Shown piece after piece: positions 17,109-25,455 of a stretch of DNA of 64,000 nt. Within the stretch, counting starts at the first letter, position 1, and each line of letters begins with the position of its first letter. This DNA comes from Brachyspira sp. SAP_772 (GTDB lineage: Bacteria > Spirochaetota > Brachyspiria > Brachyspirales > Brachyspiraceae). A program made the translations under genes and the position numbers. The notes below the pieces were generated by a model. That model ran no database searches, was not told the origin of the DNA, and saw only the letters and a list, made by a program, of their open reading frames with translations. The stretch is from positions 431,204 through 495,203 of the forward strand of contig NZ_VYIX01000003.1 of the NCBI RefSeq assembly GCF_009755885.1, given 5' to 3'.

Positions 17109-17172
17109 GTGTATAATATCATATTTTAATTTTCTTTACATTATAATTAAATTTGTTGACTTTTTTAGTCAT
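17091..17172. promoter_or_regulatory. Paired TGACT sites in the pheA / DUF4241 divergent region
   Basis: ATGACTAAAAA (17091-17101) and TTTTTAGTCAT (17162-17172) are perfect 11-base inverted repeats 60 bases apart. The second site is itself part of a palindrome TGACT-N5-AGTCA (17157-17171). The first lies inside the pheA promoter spacer. They may be operators for a shared regulator of the divergent genes. This is pattern-based only, in AT-rich DNA where chance matches are common. Confidence 0.35.
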
Positions 17173-17269
17173 TACTATAAAATAAAATGCAGCTATATTT
17201 TAATATATCTACAAATTTCATTTATTGTATAATTGTATATAGGATTATTTTATTTTTATAGAGGATACT

Positions 17270-17986
17270 ATGCAAGTTTCTAAAGAGTGGCTTGAAAAAT
17301 ATTCTAAAATAAAAAATATACTAAAAGCACAAGATAATTTAGAAGAAGCATTTACAAAAAAAGAAATAAATAACGCAAAATTAGATATATTAGACTTAGG
17401 TGAAGTTAATATAGAAAGCGGAAAAGTTGTTGTATGTGATCCTTTAGCTTATTTAGATAAAGAGTCTTTATCCTTTATACAAGAAATTAAACCAAATAAA
17501 TATAAGGTTTTAGTTGGTGTTTTAGAAGATGAAGAGATATATGCTATTGTAAAACTTCAAATATCAGACAAAGCCCCTAAATATTATGATTTGGCATTAA
17601 CTGGCGTAGAAGAGTTGGAACATGTAGAAGAGGGTGATTTTTTTGGTTTTCCTGTGGATGCTGGTATGGCTTGTATATGTGATTATAATGCTCTTAATGA
17701 TTTTACAAAGTTTGAAGATAAATTAATAGAATCAAAAGGAGATGATTATAATATATATGATGATTTATTTGCAGGTCTATTAAAAGATAATGCGAAAAAA
17801 TACCCTAAACATCAAAGTGAATATGGTGATTGGCTTAATTTTAATATACCAGAGAGTAAATATAATATAGTTTTGTTTCAAAGCGGATATGGCGATGGTT
17901 TTTATCCTTCATATTTTGGTTATGATGATAATGATGAAATTTGTGGTTTATATATTGTTTTTATAGACTTATTTGCTGATGATTAA
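17270..17986 (+). CDS. DUF4241 domain protein
   Basis: A 238-residue soluble protein. The centre and C-terminal half match the DUF4241 pattern: VVCDPLAYLDKES near residue 45, KVLVGVLEDEEIYAIVKLQIS, the GDFFGFPVDAGMACICD block near 125-140, and a C-terminal SGYGDGFYPSYFGYDDNDEICGLYIVFIDLF. No signal peptide. The family has no known function and is common in Firmicutes and other host-associated bacteria, sometimes beside toxin-immunity genes; no toxin is seen here. AGAGGA is present nine bases before the ATG. It is followed after 64 bases by an unrelated gene and may be monocistronic. Confidence 0.7.
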   Translation: MQVSKEWLEKYSKIKNILKAQDNLEEAFTKKEINNAKLDILDLGEVNIESGKVVVCDPLAYLDKESLSFIQEIKPNKYKVLVGVLEDEEIYAIVKLQISDKAPKYYDLALTGVEELEHVEEGDFFGFPVDAGMACICDYNALNDFTKFEDKLIESKGDDYNIYDDLFAGLLKDNAKKYPKHQSEYGDWLNFNIPESKYNIVLFQSGYGDGFYPSYFGYDDNDEICGLYIVFIDLFADD

Positions 17987-18050
17987 TAGTTTTATAAAAT
18001 CTTATAATAAATATTTTGTTTAATAGAACATTAGGAGTATGTAAAATAAT

Positions 18051-19568
18051 ATGAACGTTTTAGATTATATAAAATACAATTTTTTTAATATAAGAACTCC
18101 AAGCTTGGTAGAAAAGGTTCGTTTACAGGAATATGCTGCTAGAATACAAAATAATAAATATCATTTTGTAGATTTAAAAACAGGTGCTTTAACAGATACT
18201 CTTGCTAAGTTTGTATTTGATATGTATAAAGTAATTGGTCCATTATTACATTCTTTAAAAGAAGAGTTTATTATTAAAGACGGTAAGCAATTTTCATATT
18301 ATTTAATAGAAGTATCATTTAATGAAGAAATAAAAAACTTATATCTCACGCTCAACAAAGAATATATGACAGAAAAACTAAATAGCGGAGAAAAGATCAA
18401 TGATGTATTTAATGATGTAAAAAATAATTTTAGTAAGTTTAAAAAATTCATAAGCAGCGATAATGGAAGAGAAATAAATCTAACATTTAATTTGCTTAAA
18501 GATTTTGCTACAATATCAAATTTCGATTTCTTTTTGTTTTTAAGGGCTTTCTGTCCTTCTTTTGTAGACGGAGCATATAATTCTAACCCAACATTTAAAA
18601 GTACATCAAATGTTCAAGTAGTAGATGATTTAATAAGATTAGATGAGGCTGTAAAAAGCATAGTAATAAGAAAAGAGTTGGCAAGTGCTTTAAAAATATT
18701 TCAAAAATACATAGGTGTACCAGAAATACCTGAAAATAATATAAAAACTTTTTTAGCTAGAGTAAAATATTTACAAACACCAAATTTATTGAGTGATATC
18801 ATTATTTACTTATTAAAAGATTTTACATATAAATCTCCATCAAACTCATCTAATGTAAATATTTTTGTAAACTATATTACAGATTGTACAAATAATCTCA
18901 AAAAAGATATGAATGAAATAGTTTCCGAAATAAAAGCTAATAAAATCACAACTATGAGAGAGAAAACTTTCAGCGGAATTGAAATAATGAAGATGAGTAA
19001 TATTAATGATGATAAAAATGAGCTTTTAGAAAAATATGAATGCCTTACTTTTACTTGTATAGAGCCTTTAGAATATATAAAAACTTTTGTTGTAGAGATA
19101 TTTGATATAAAATATAAAGCTCCTTTAAATGATATGTTTTTGGGGGTTGATTTTGTTAACAAAGAGAGAAACTCTATGGGGCTTGATGCTTTCTATACTT
19201 TAAACGATTCTAATACAGAAATTGTTAATTTTGATGCCCAATTAAGCCCAGAATCTGAAAACTTCAAAAGATTTAAAGGCTGGACTATCACAAAAAATAA
19301 AGCTCTAACTAGCAGAGAATTAATAGAAGCTATGGTAAAAAAATTGGATGAAGAAGGAAATAAAATTATTATTAATGCTTATAATTCTGTACTAGATTTA
19401 ACAAGCATAGTAAAGAATGTTATAGAAGACTATAATAATGGCAGTAAAAATGAAATCCTTAATGCTAATAAAATACCTAGCCTAGAAAGATTTAATTTAA
19501 ATGTAGCTAAAGAAATGCTTGATGATTTTGAAAACTTTATATCACTATTAAAAAACTTTGTAAGGTAA
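18051..19568 (+). CDS. Spirochaete protein of unknown function (505 residues)
   Basis: I do not recognise this gene with confidence. It is cytoplasmic by appearance: no signal peptide or membrane helix, a high Lys/Asn/Glu content and long predicted helices. Residues about 1-100 begin with YIKYNFFNIRTPSLVEKVRLQEYAAR and contain a hydrophobic helix TLAKFVFDMYKVIGPLLHSL. A second part around 300-420 has mixed alpha/beta character (KYECLTFTCIEPLEYIKTFV). Its size and helical pattern bring to mind the spirochaete family DUF5312, but this is a weak recollection. It lies 23 bases upstream of the flippase-like gene and probably shares a transcript with it and the GT8 gene, hinting at an envelope-related role. 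Confidence 0.4.
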   Translation: MNVLDYIKYNFFNIRTPSLVEKVRLQEYAARIQNNKYHFVDLKTGALTDTLAKFVFDMYKVIGPLLHSLKEEFIIKDGKQFSYYLIEVSFNEEIKNLYLTLNKEYMTEKLNSGEKINDVFNDVKNNFSKFKKFISSDNGREINLTFNLLKDFATISNFDFFLFLRAFCPSFVDGAYNSNPTFKSTSNVQVVDDLIRLDEAVKSIVIRKELASALKIFQKYIGVPEIPENNIKTFLARVKYLQTPNLLSDIIIYLLKDFTYKSPSNSSNVNIFVNYITDCTNNLKKDMNEIVSEIKANKITTMREKTFSGIEIMKMSNINDDKNELLEKYECLTFTCIEPLEYIKTFVVEIFDIKYKAPLNDMFLGVDFVNKERNSMGLDAFYTLNDSNTEIVNFDAQLSPESENFKRFKGWTITKNKALTSRELIEAMVKKLDEEGNKIIINAYNSVLDLTSIVKNVIEDYNNGSKNEILNANKIPSLERFNLNVAKEMLDDFENFISLLKNFVR

Positions 19569-19591
19569 TAATAAATATTTAGAGAGTTCGT

Positions 19592-20584
19592 ATGTATAAA
19601 AAATATAAAACAGCTATTAACATTACTATAGGTATTATTATAAGTATTATTTGTTTATACTTTGCTTTTAGAGGCATTGATATAAAGGGTTCTATTGAAG
19701 TAGTAAAAAATATTAATGTAGTATATTTTATTATATCTTTAATACTAAGTGTAGTAATAATTGCTTTAAGAGGCTTAAGATGGGAATGCTTTATACCTTT
19801 AAAGAAGCCTATAAAAAAGAGAACTATAGTAATGGCAACCTATATTGGATATATGGCAAATAATATACTTCCGGCTAAACTTGGGGAGGTTGCTCGTGCT
19901 TATATATTAGGAGTTAAAGAAGATGTAAGCAAGTCTGCTTTAATAGCTTCTGTTATTACAGAGAGACTATTTGATGTTATTACTGGAGGAGTTATACTTA
20001 CTCTTTCTGTAGCTTTTATTCCAAATTTGCCTAAAACTGTTACTTATGCTGCTGTTGCTTTATTTGTTGTGTCAATTGTTGGTTTTTTAGTATTAATGTT
20101 TTTAGTGTGGCAAAAAGAGTTTGCTCATAAAGTTTTTCACAAAGTATTTGGAATACTGCCTCAAAAAATTGGCTCAAAACTAATAGAGTTCTCATGCAAT
20201 TTTATAGATGGTATAGGTTTTAAAAATGACCCTAAACATATATTTTTAATATTTTTCTATACAATTTTTTATCTTATAGGACAAATATTTACAATAGGCT
20301 TTTTATTAGAAGCTTTTAATATAAAAGCATCCCCAATTATAGCATTATTTGTATTTGCTATTGGCGGTTTTGGTTTTGCTGTACCTTCTGCCCCTTCTGG
20401 AATAGGACCTTTTGAATGGGCTATTATTTTTGGACTTTCATTAATAGGTGTAGAAAAAACTGTGGCTGCTCCTTATGCTTTGGTTTATCATATGATGGGT
20501 ATTGTACCTATTACTATAATTGGTTTTATATTCCTATTTATTATGGGAGTTAACCTAAAAGAAGCTACATCACAGAAACAATAA
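19592..20584 (+). CDS. Lysylphosphatidylglycerol synthase-type flippase-domain membrane protein (UPF0104)
   Basis: A 330-residue integral membrane protein with about eight hydrophobic helices. It matches the stand-alone lysylphosphatidylglycerol synthase transmembrane-region family: an N-terminal ALRGLRWECFIP motif, YIGYMANNILPAKLGEVARAYILG at about 90-113, and the C-terminal signature PSAPSGIGPFEWA near 275. The family includes flippase-like domains of MprF without the aminoacyl-transferase part. It may move a lipid-linked precursor or a modified lipid. It is flanked by a gene of unknown role and by a GT8 glycosyltransferase 18 bases downstream, consistent with glycolipid or surface polysaccharide assembly, which is inference. 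Confidence 0.8.
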   Translation: MYKKYKTAINITIGIIISIICLYFAFRGIDIKGSIEVVKNINVVYFIISLILSVVIIALRGLRWECFIPLKKPIKKRTIVMATYIGYMANNILPAKLGEVARAYILGVKEDVSKSALIASVITERLFDVITGGVILTLSVAFIPNLPKTVTYAAVALFVVSIVGFLVLMFLVWQKEFAHKVFHKVFGILPQKIGSKLIEFSCNFIDGIGFKNDPKHIFLIFFYTIFYLIGQIFTIGFLLEAFNIKASPIIALFVFAIGGFGFAVPSAPSGIGPFEWAIIFGLSLIGVEKTVAAPYALVYHMMGIVPITIIGFIFLFIMGVNLKEATSQKQ

Positions 20585-20602
20585 TTCATTTAAAGGTTTA
20601 AT

Positions 20603-21559
20603 ATGAAAGAATATAATATATGTTTAGCATCAGATGATAGATTTGTACCGTATATGGAAGCATTGATTGTTTCTATATTAAAAACTTCTTTAGACGATGA
20701 AAAATTTGCTTTTCATGTGATAACATTACATATATCAGATGATAATAAATTAAGATTAGATTATTTAAAAAAAATAAAAAAATTTGATATTTATTATTAT
20801 AAGCCTGTAAATATAGATAAATATAACAAATGGTTTCAAGAAAAAACAGATAGAAAATGGTCTGTTGAAATATTTTTCAAATTAGACATACCAATTTTAT
20901 TATCTCATTTAGATAAAGTATTATTTTTAGATTGTGATATGATAGTACTCGATAGTCTAAAAGAACTGTTTGAAACAGATTTGAATAATTTTTATGTTGG
21001 TGCAGTTGAAGATATATATTTTAATAATTCACATTTAAAAAAAATAGGGTTAGATATATCTCATAAATATTTTAATGTTGGATTATTATTAATTAATATA
21101 AAAGAATTTAATGCTAATAATTTATATGACAAAATAGATTCATACGTTAATAATTCTAAAAAATTATATTTTCCTGAACAAGATATATTAAATTATGTAT
21201 TTTATGGAAAAATTAAATATTTTGATTATAAATATAATTTCACTTCGGCAATAGCTAAAAAACATAAAAATATAGAAAATGTTATAATTCCACATTTTAC
21301 TTTAGTTAAACCTTTATATCATAATACACCTATAGTTAAAAATAGATTCTATTATGCATTTTGGAAATATTTTGTAGAAACTAAAAGTTTTAAAGATGAA
21401 AGCCTAAAATATGCTACTATATTAATTGATCAAAATGATCCTAAAATAGCAGGACATAATAAGCTTATAGATAAATTATCTTGGTGGATACCTTTCAGAG
21501 AAATGAGAAATAATTTTAAAATTAAATATAAAAGAGACATAAAAGAAAAATTCGAATAA
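20603..21559 (+). CDS. Glycosyltransferase family 8 protein
   Basis: A 318-residue GT8 enzyme, LgtC/GspA-like, predicted to transfer galactose or glucose from a UDP-sugar. The N-terminal NICLASDDRFVPYMEALIVSI binds nucleotide; the metal-binding DxD is in VLFLDCDMIVLDSL near residues 110-114; YFNVGLLLINI and FPEQDILNYV follow in the expected order; the third metal/acceptor His is in IIPHFTLVKP. The C-terminal tail is rich in Arg, Lys and Trp (WWIPFREMRNNFKIKYKRD), as in family members that sit on the membrane. A fragment of a second copy lies immediately downstream at 21562-21651. Confidence 0.88.
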   Translation: MKEYNICLASDDRFVPYMEALIVSILKTSLDDEKFAFHVITLHISDDNKLRLDYLKKIKKFDIYYYKPVNIDKYNKWFQEKTDRKWSVEIFFKLDIPILLSHLDKVLFLDCDMIVLDSLKELFETDLNNFYVGAVEDIYFNNSHLKKIGLDISHKYFNVGLLLINIKEFNANNLYDKIDSYVNNSKKLYFPEQDILNYVFYGKIKYFDYKYNFTSAIAKKHKNIENVIIPHFTLVKPLYHNTPIVKNRFYYAFWKYFVETKSFKDESLKYATILIDQNDPKIAGHNKLIDKLSWWIPFREMRNNFKIKYKRDIKEKFE

Positions 21560-21561
21560 AT

Positions 21562-21651
21562 AAAAAATTATATTTTCCTGAACAAGATGTATTGAATTAT
21601 ATGTTTTGCAGTAAAATTAAATATAAAAAAGAGATAAAATATTTTCAATAA
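21562..21651 (+). pseudogene. Remnant of a tandem GT8 gene copy
   Basis: Two bases after the GT8 stop an open stretch encodes KKLYFPEQDVLNYMFCSKIKY and then KKEIKYFQ-stop. The first part matches the intact gene at 21158-21220 (KKLYFPEQDILNYVFYGKIKY) with only a few changes. The last part matches the intact gene's own end (KIKYKRDIKEK). Both parental places contain AAAATTAAATAT, so the remnant looks like the scar of a tandem duplicate collapsed by a deletion between these short direct repeats. It has no start codon of its own and is in another frame from the intact gene. Confidence 0.75.
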
Positions 21652-21669
21652 TTATCATATATTAACAAA

Positions 21670-22353
21670 TTAATTTTCTTTTAAAAATTTAATAACTTCT
21701 AATAAGTTATTAAATTTTTTATATGATAATTCTCTCTCCTCACTTTCAGTTAAATGAAACATGTCTGGAATATAAAATCTCTTTTCTATTCCTGCACTTT
21801 TTGCAGCAATTAATCCATTTTTAGAATCTTCAAGTATAATAACATTATTTCTATCTTCTACATCAAAATATTCACATACTTTATTATATAAATCTGGAGC
21901 AGGTTTAGGATTTATTACTTCATCTCCAGATAATACATAATCAAATTTGTCATATATATTTAACATATTCAAAAACCTATTTACCCTAGATCTAATACTT
22001 GAACTTGCAATTGCTTTTTTAATATTCAAAGATGATAAATAATCTAGTATTTCATAAGCACCTTTTTTTACATTTAACCCATCAGATTTTATTATATTAT
22101 CAATCTCATTTCTTTGTTCTTTTATTATATCGGTATAAGTTTTATATTTAAATATTTTCTCTACATATTTAGATGAGTATACTGCATTAGAGCCTATTAT
22201 GTTTTTAAAAAAATCATTTTCATTAGAATCTTTATCAAAAATAATATTATTGTTTTTAAATACTCTTTTCCAAGCATTTATACTTACACTCTCAGAATCT
22301 ATAACAAGTCCATCCATATCAAATATAATTAATTCAATTTTATTTACCATCAT
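21670..22353 (-). CDS. HAD-superfamily hydrolase (beta-phosphoglucomutase / sugar phosphatase type)
   Basis: A 227-residue haloacid dehalogenase family enzyme. Motif I is IIFDMDGLVIDSES near residues 8-21, motif II is ASSSI near 117, a Lys lies in GDEVINPKPAPDLY and the motif IV acid in EDSKNGLIAAKSAGI. The small cap between I and II fits the phosphoglucomutase/sugar phosphatase subfamily. It is the last gene of the polyol PTS cluster on the same strand, separated from the IIA gene by a strong hairpin at 22368-22408. It may remove phosphate from, or isomerise, the product of the upstream dehydrogenase. Substrate inferred from context only. Confidence 0.8.
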   Translation of the reverse strand: MMVNKIELIIFDMDGLVIDSESVSINAWKRVFKNNNIIFDKDSNENDFFKNIIGSNAVYSSKYVEKIFKYKTYTDIIKEQRNEIDNIIKSDGLNVKKGAYEILDYLSSLNIKKAIASSSIRSRVNRFLNMLNIYDKFDYVLSGDEVINPKPAPDLYNKVCEYFDVEDRNNVIILEDSKNGLIAAKSAGIEKRFYIPDMFHLTESEERELSYKKFNNLLEVIKFLKEN

Positions 22354-22367
22354 TATCTAATATATTG

Positions 22368-22408
22368 AACTATCTCATAATAATATAATTAATTATTATG
22401 AGATAGTT
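22368..22408. terminator. Strong hairpin between the PTS IIA and HAD genes
   Basis: A perfect 17-base stem (22368-22384 with 22392-22408) and a seven-base loop. The T-run lies on the plus-strand side (22407-22412), so it would terminate plus-strand transcripts best, although both neighbouring genes are on the minus strand. In the minus direction it lacks a U-tract and may act as a processing or RNA-stability element that separates HAD expression from the operon. Confidence 0.6.
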
Positions 22409-22420
22409 TTTTAACAATAT

Positions 22421-22810
22421 TTATTTAGTTTTTATAGTTATATAACTTCCTATATTAGGAAACACCTTAGGCATTCCATTAAGTAATATAGAACCGGGTA
22501 ATATATCCTCTGAATTTGATGGATCATTAAAATCCTGAAATCGTAAAGTCATATGTGTTAATGATTTTAGTGTATTATTTGCTTCACATCCTACTTCTAA
22601 TATCTCAAAATCCTGATCATTAAAAGACAATACCATTCCTTTTTCAATATCATTTTCTACTGCTTCAGACTCTACTATTATACTATATGATCTTAAGTCA
22701 TTGTCATTAACTTTACCATATATTATAAATAACTTATCTTCATCAAAAAAAGAAAGGGCATTTTCACCTATGTAATTTACTTTTAGTTTAATAATCTCAT
22801 TATAATCCAT
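22421..22810 (-). CDS. srlB: PTS glucitol/sorbitol-type IIA component
   Basis: A 129-residue cytoplasmic PTS protein of the glucitol IIA family. The core EVGCEANNTLKSLTHMTLRFQDF matches the family VGxxAxxNLxxLGHxTLRF, and the end contains the expected PGSILLNG. As I recall E. coli SrlB, the phosphorylated His is in the FIHCHG segment near residue 43; the aligned stretch here reads SIIVESEAV and has no His. The only His left is in LTHM. The protein may thus be inactive as a phosphocarrier, use another residue, or be regulatory. It is 16 bases downstream of the dehydrogenase gene. Confidence 0.85.
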   Translation of the reverse strand: MDYNEIIKLKVNYIGENALSFFDEDKLFIIYGKVNDNDLRSYSIIVESEAVENDIEKGMVLSFNDQDFEILEVGCEANNTLKSLTHMTLRFQDFNDPSNSEDILPGSILLNGMPKVFPNIGSYITIKTK

Positions 22811-22826
22811 TATAATTTATTTTCCT

Positions 22827-23843
22827 TCAATTAATTTCCACAACTTTATTAGTATCAATAGATTCATGTACAGCAGTTGCTATTTTTGTAGCCTGTAATC
22901 CATCATATGCATCAGCAATAAACGGCTTATTATATACTATAGATTTTGCAAAATCAAATATAGGTTCAATTCCAAATCCAGAAGCAAGACCCTCTCTATA
23001 AGTTATAAAATAAGAATTAGGTGTAGAACATTTCTCTGGAGAGAATATCTCTACGCCCCTATTCTGTGAATCTACTCTTATAAATCTGTTTTCACACAAA
23101 ATAGAAGCCCTACCATCATTAGATTTAGGAAAAGAATTAGGAAGAACCCAACAATTATCTACAGTCCAAGTAGAATTATCATCCATTATTAGCATAGCCT
23201 GAACACTATCATAACAATCTATGCCTTTAGATTTCAAAACTCCCTTTTGTCCATATGCAAATACAGCTTTAACTTCTCTACCAGTAATAAATCTAATAGA
23301 ATCATAACAATGCACTCCTAAAAAATGGGCAGGTGAACTTAATTTAGACCATTTAAGCCAGTTAATAGGTACATCTATTATATCATCCATGCTCATATAT
23401 CCTCTTATAACTTTTCCAGAGTCATTCTTTTCTAATTCTAGTTTAACACTTATAGTAGCAGGGTCCCATCTTTTGTGAAAATCTACAGCAACTCTCACAT
23501 TTTTTTCTTTAGCTAAATTAATTAAATCCTCAGCCTCTTGTACATTTATTGTAATTGGTTTTTCTATTAATACATGTACCCCTTTCTCTATAGCCTTTTT
23601 AGCAGGTTCATAATGAAATGGATCTGGGGTAGCTATAGAGATAATATCTGGTTTTTCAATATCTATTAATTCTTCCAAATCAATATATGGTTTTATATTA
23701 TATTCATTTGCTCTTTTTTTACATAATTCTTCATTCAAATCACATATTGAAGTTAATTGAGTATATTCACAATTTTTATAAGCATTAAGATGATGCGAGC
23801 CAAAAATTCCTCCACCAACTACAGCCGCTTTCAATTTTTGCAT
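22827..23843 (-). CDS. Gfo/Idh/MocA-family oxidoreductase
   Basis: A 338-residue NAD(P)-dependent sugar or polyol dehydrogenase. The Rossmann glycine motif VVGGGIFGSHH is at the N-terminus; ISIATPDPFHYEPA and the family hallmark EKP (VLIEKPITINVQEAE) are near residues 70-110; the catalytic region has VDFHKRWDPA and HFLGVHCYDSIRF. It lies within the PTS operon between the IIBC and IIA genes, where enteric srl operons have the short-chain dehydrogenase SrlD. It may oxidise the imported phospho-polyol. The true substrate is open: inositol, glucitol or another hexitol phosphate are all possible. Confidence 0.88.
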   Translation of the reverse strand: MQKLKAAVVGGGIFGSHHLNAYKNCEYTQLTSICDLNEELCKKRANEYNIKPYIDLEELIDIEKPDIISIATPDPFHYEPAKKAIEKGVHVLIEKPITINVQEAEDLINLAKEKNVRVAVDFHKRWDPATISVKLELEKNDSGKVIRGYMSMDDIIDVPINWLKWSKLSSPAHFLGVHCYDSIRFITGREVKAVFAYGQKGVLKSKGIDCYDSVQAMLIMDDNSTWTVDNCWVLPNSFPKSNDGRASILCENRFIRVDSQNRGVEIFSPEKCSTPNSYFITYREGLASGFGIEPIFDFAKSIVYNKPFIADAYDGLQATKIATAVHESIDTNKVVEIN

Positions 23844-23872
23844 AATCGTCTCCTTTTTATAATTGTTTCAAC

Positions 23873-24868
23873 TTAAAATAAACCTATACTAAATATATAT
23901 CCTATTATTACAGCTAAAGGTCCAGTAATCTGTCTTGATAAAAGAAAAGCAGGAGTTCCTATCTCTATAGTTTCAGGTTCAGCTCTTTGCATAGATAATC
24001 CTACAGGTACAAAATCAGCTCCTACTTGTACATTTATTGCAAATAAAGCAGGTATTGCAAAAGAAGGACTTATTATACCAGCAGCAATATTTGTTCCTAT
24101 TAATATTCCTACTACTTGAGCTACAGCAGCTCCTGGTCCTAAAATAGGAGAAAGGAAAGGTAATCCACATATTATAGCAAGTATTAACAATCCCCATAAA
24201 GTACCAGATAAAGGTGAAAGAGCATTAGCAATAATATTTCCTAAAGAAGTCTTTTGTATAAATGCTATAAAAATAGATACAAATGCCATAAAAGGTATTA
24301 TTCTAGTTATACAAACATCTATAGCCTCTTTTCCTGATTGATAAAATAAAGATATTACCTTACCAACATTAACCCCAATTTTTGTTACAACTCCAAAAAA
24401 TCCTTTATCAAAATTGTAAGTAGTATTAGTTTTTTTAGTAGTATCTTCAGTAGTGTTGCTTTTATGTGTATTGCCGTTTATTTCTACAACTTCAGCATCA
24501 CATTCAGATATAGTTTGCTCACTTACATCTGAAACATAAATATCTTCTAAAATATATTTTGCTAAAGGTCCAGATTTTCCAACAGGAGTAACATTAATAG
24601 TAGGTACTCTTTTTTGAGGATATACTCCGCATCTCAAAGTTCCTCCACAATTTATAACAACACATGCAATGTCTTCATCTTTTATAGCTCTAACCATACC
24701 ATCAACAGCTTCTATGCCAAGCATATCAGCAATTCTTTTTGCTACAGGGTCAACTCCTCCTCCTGTTATAGAAACTACTTTTTTAATATCTTTTTCATTA
24801 TCTTTTACTTCTATTACTAATGGACCGCCCCATCCATTTTTTCCTTTTTTTATACAAATAGCACTCAT
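23873..24868 (-). CDS. srlE: PTS glucitol/sorbitol-type IIBC component
   Basis: A 331-residue membrane protein. Residues 1-115 are the IIB domain (KKGKNGWGGPLVIEV, VVSITGGGVDPVAKRIAD). The phosphorylated Cys is expected in NCGGTLRCGVYPQKR near residue 75, a motif shared with E. coli SrlE. GKSGPLAKYILEDIYVSDV closes the domain. A charged Thr-rich linker of about 25 residues (KSNTTEDTTKKTNTT) leads to the IIC2 part with about five hydrophobic helices from residue 165, including GPGAAVAQVVGILIG. Together with the 24894 gene it forms the permease. AAAGGAGAGAAAA precedes the start. Confidence 0.93.
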   Translation of the reverse strand: MSAICIKKGKNGWGGPLVIEVKDNEKDIKKVVSITGGGVDPVAKRIADMLGIEAVDGMVRAIKDEDIACVVINCGGTLRCGVYPQKRVPTINVTPVGKSGPLAKYILEDIYVSDVSEQTISECDAEVVEINGNTHKSNTTEDTTKKTNTTYNFDKGFFGVVTKIGVNVGKVISLFYQSGKEAIDVCITRIIPFMAFVSIFIAFIQKTSLGNIIANALSPLSGTLWGLLILAIICGLPFLSPILGPGAAVAQVVGILIGTNIAAGIISPSFAIPALFAINVQVGADFVPVGLSMQRAEPETIEIGTPAFLLSRQITGPLAVIIGYIFSIGLF

Positions 24869-24893
24869 TTTTCTCTCCTTTTTTAATTTTTAA

Positions 24894-25439
24894 TTAATTA
24901 ATCTGTTTTTCAATAGCCATGCGTTTCTTTCTTTGCAAATAAAGAAAAATAAATTCTGTCACATATCCTCTAATTAATCCTACAAGTATTCCAGCTAATA
25001 AATATCTAATAGCCAAATTATGTATTGGCAATCCTAAAGCCTCAACACCATTAGCTATTCCAAGCCATATAAATAATTCAGCAGGAACAACATGAGGAAA
25101 TAAAGATGTTAAAGGATGTGCTGTTGCTCCTAAAGCATCTTCAAATCCAGGTTTTGCTTTCTCTGGTAAAAATCTACCAATAGTTAAAGCACCAGGAGAA
25201 CTTAGGAAAAACCAAGCTAATGAAGGTAAAATACCATAAGTTAAAAATCTGGATTTTGCTAATATTTTAGAAAATTTTTCTATCTTATCTTCACCTACTA
25301 TTTTCACAATAAAGTTAATTAATGTAAGCATTATAATTAATGCCGGTATTGAACCCTTCACCATATCTAAAAATGTTGTTCCTGCTGCATTTGTAAAGTC
25401 AATAAAACTTTGAGCAGACGTTGTAAATATGTTACCCAT
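24894..25439 (-). CDS. srlA: PTS glucitol/sorbitol-type IIC component
   Basis: The start is the ATG at 25439, because GGGAGGA stands seven bases upstream; an open extension of nine residues to 25466 would overlap the operator palindrome. The 181-residue product has four or five membrane helices and shows the family features GRFLPEKAKPGF, HPLTSLFPHVVPAELFIWLGIANG and a C-terminal RGYVTEF. It is the first gene of the operon IIC-IIBC-oxidoreductase-IIA-(hairpin)-HAD and is transcribed divergently from the LacI-type regulator at 25611. It provides the membrane channel for an incoming hexitol. Confidence 0.93.
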   Translation of the reverse strand: MGNIFTTSAQSFIDFTNAAGTTFLDMVKGSIPALIIMLTLINFIVKIVGEDKIEKFSKILAKSRFLTYGILPSLAWFFLSSPGALTIGRFLPEKAKPGFEDALGATAHPLTSLFPHVVPAELFIWLGIANGVEALGLPIHNLAIRYLLAGILVGLIRGYVTEFIFLYLQRKKRMAIEKQIN

Positions 25440-25455
25440 ATAAATTCCTCCCAAC

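Noticed and set aside
24614-24893. Open frames opposite the PTS IIBC gene
   Set aside because: They are shadows of a well-supported gene: low-complexity Ser/Phe/Ile peptides with no ribosome site.
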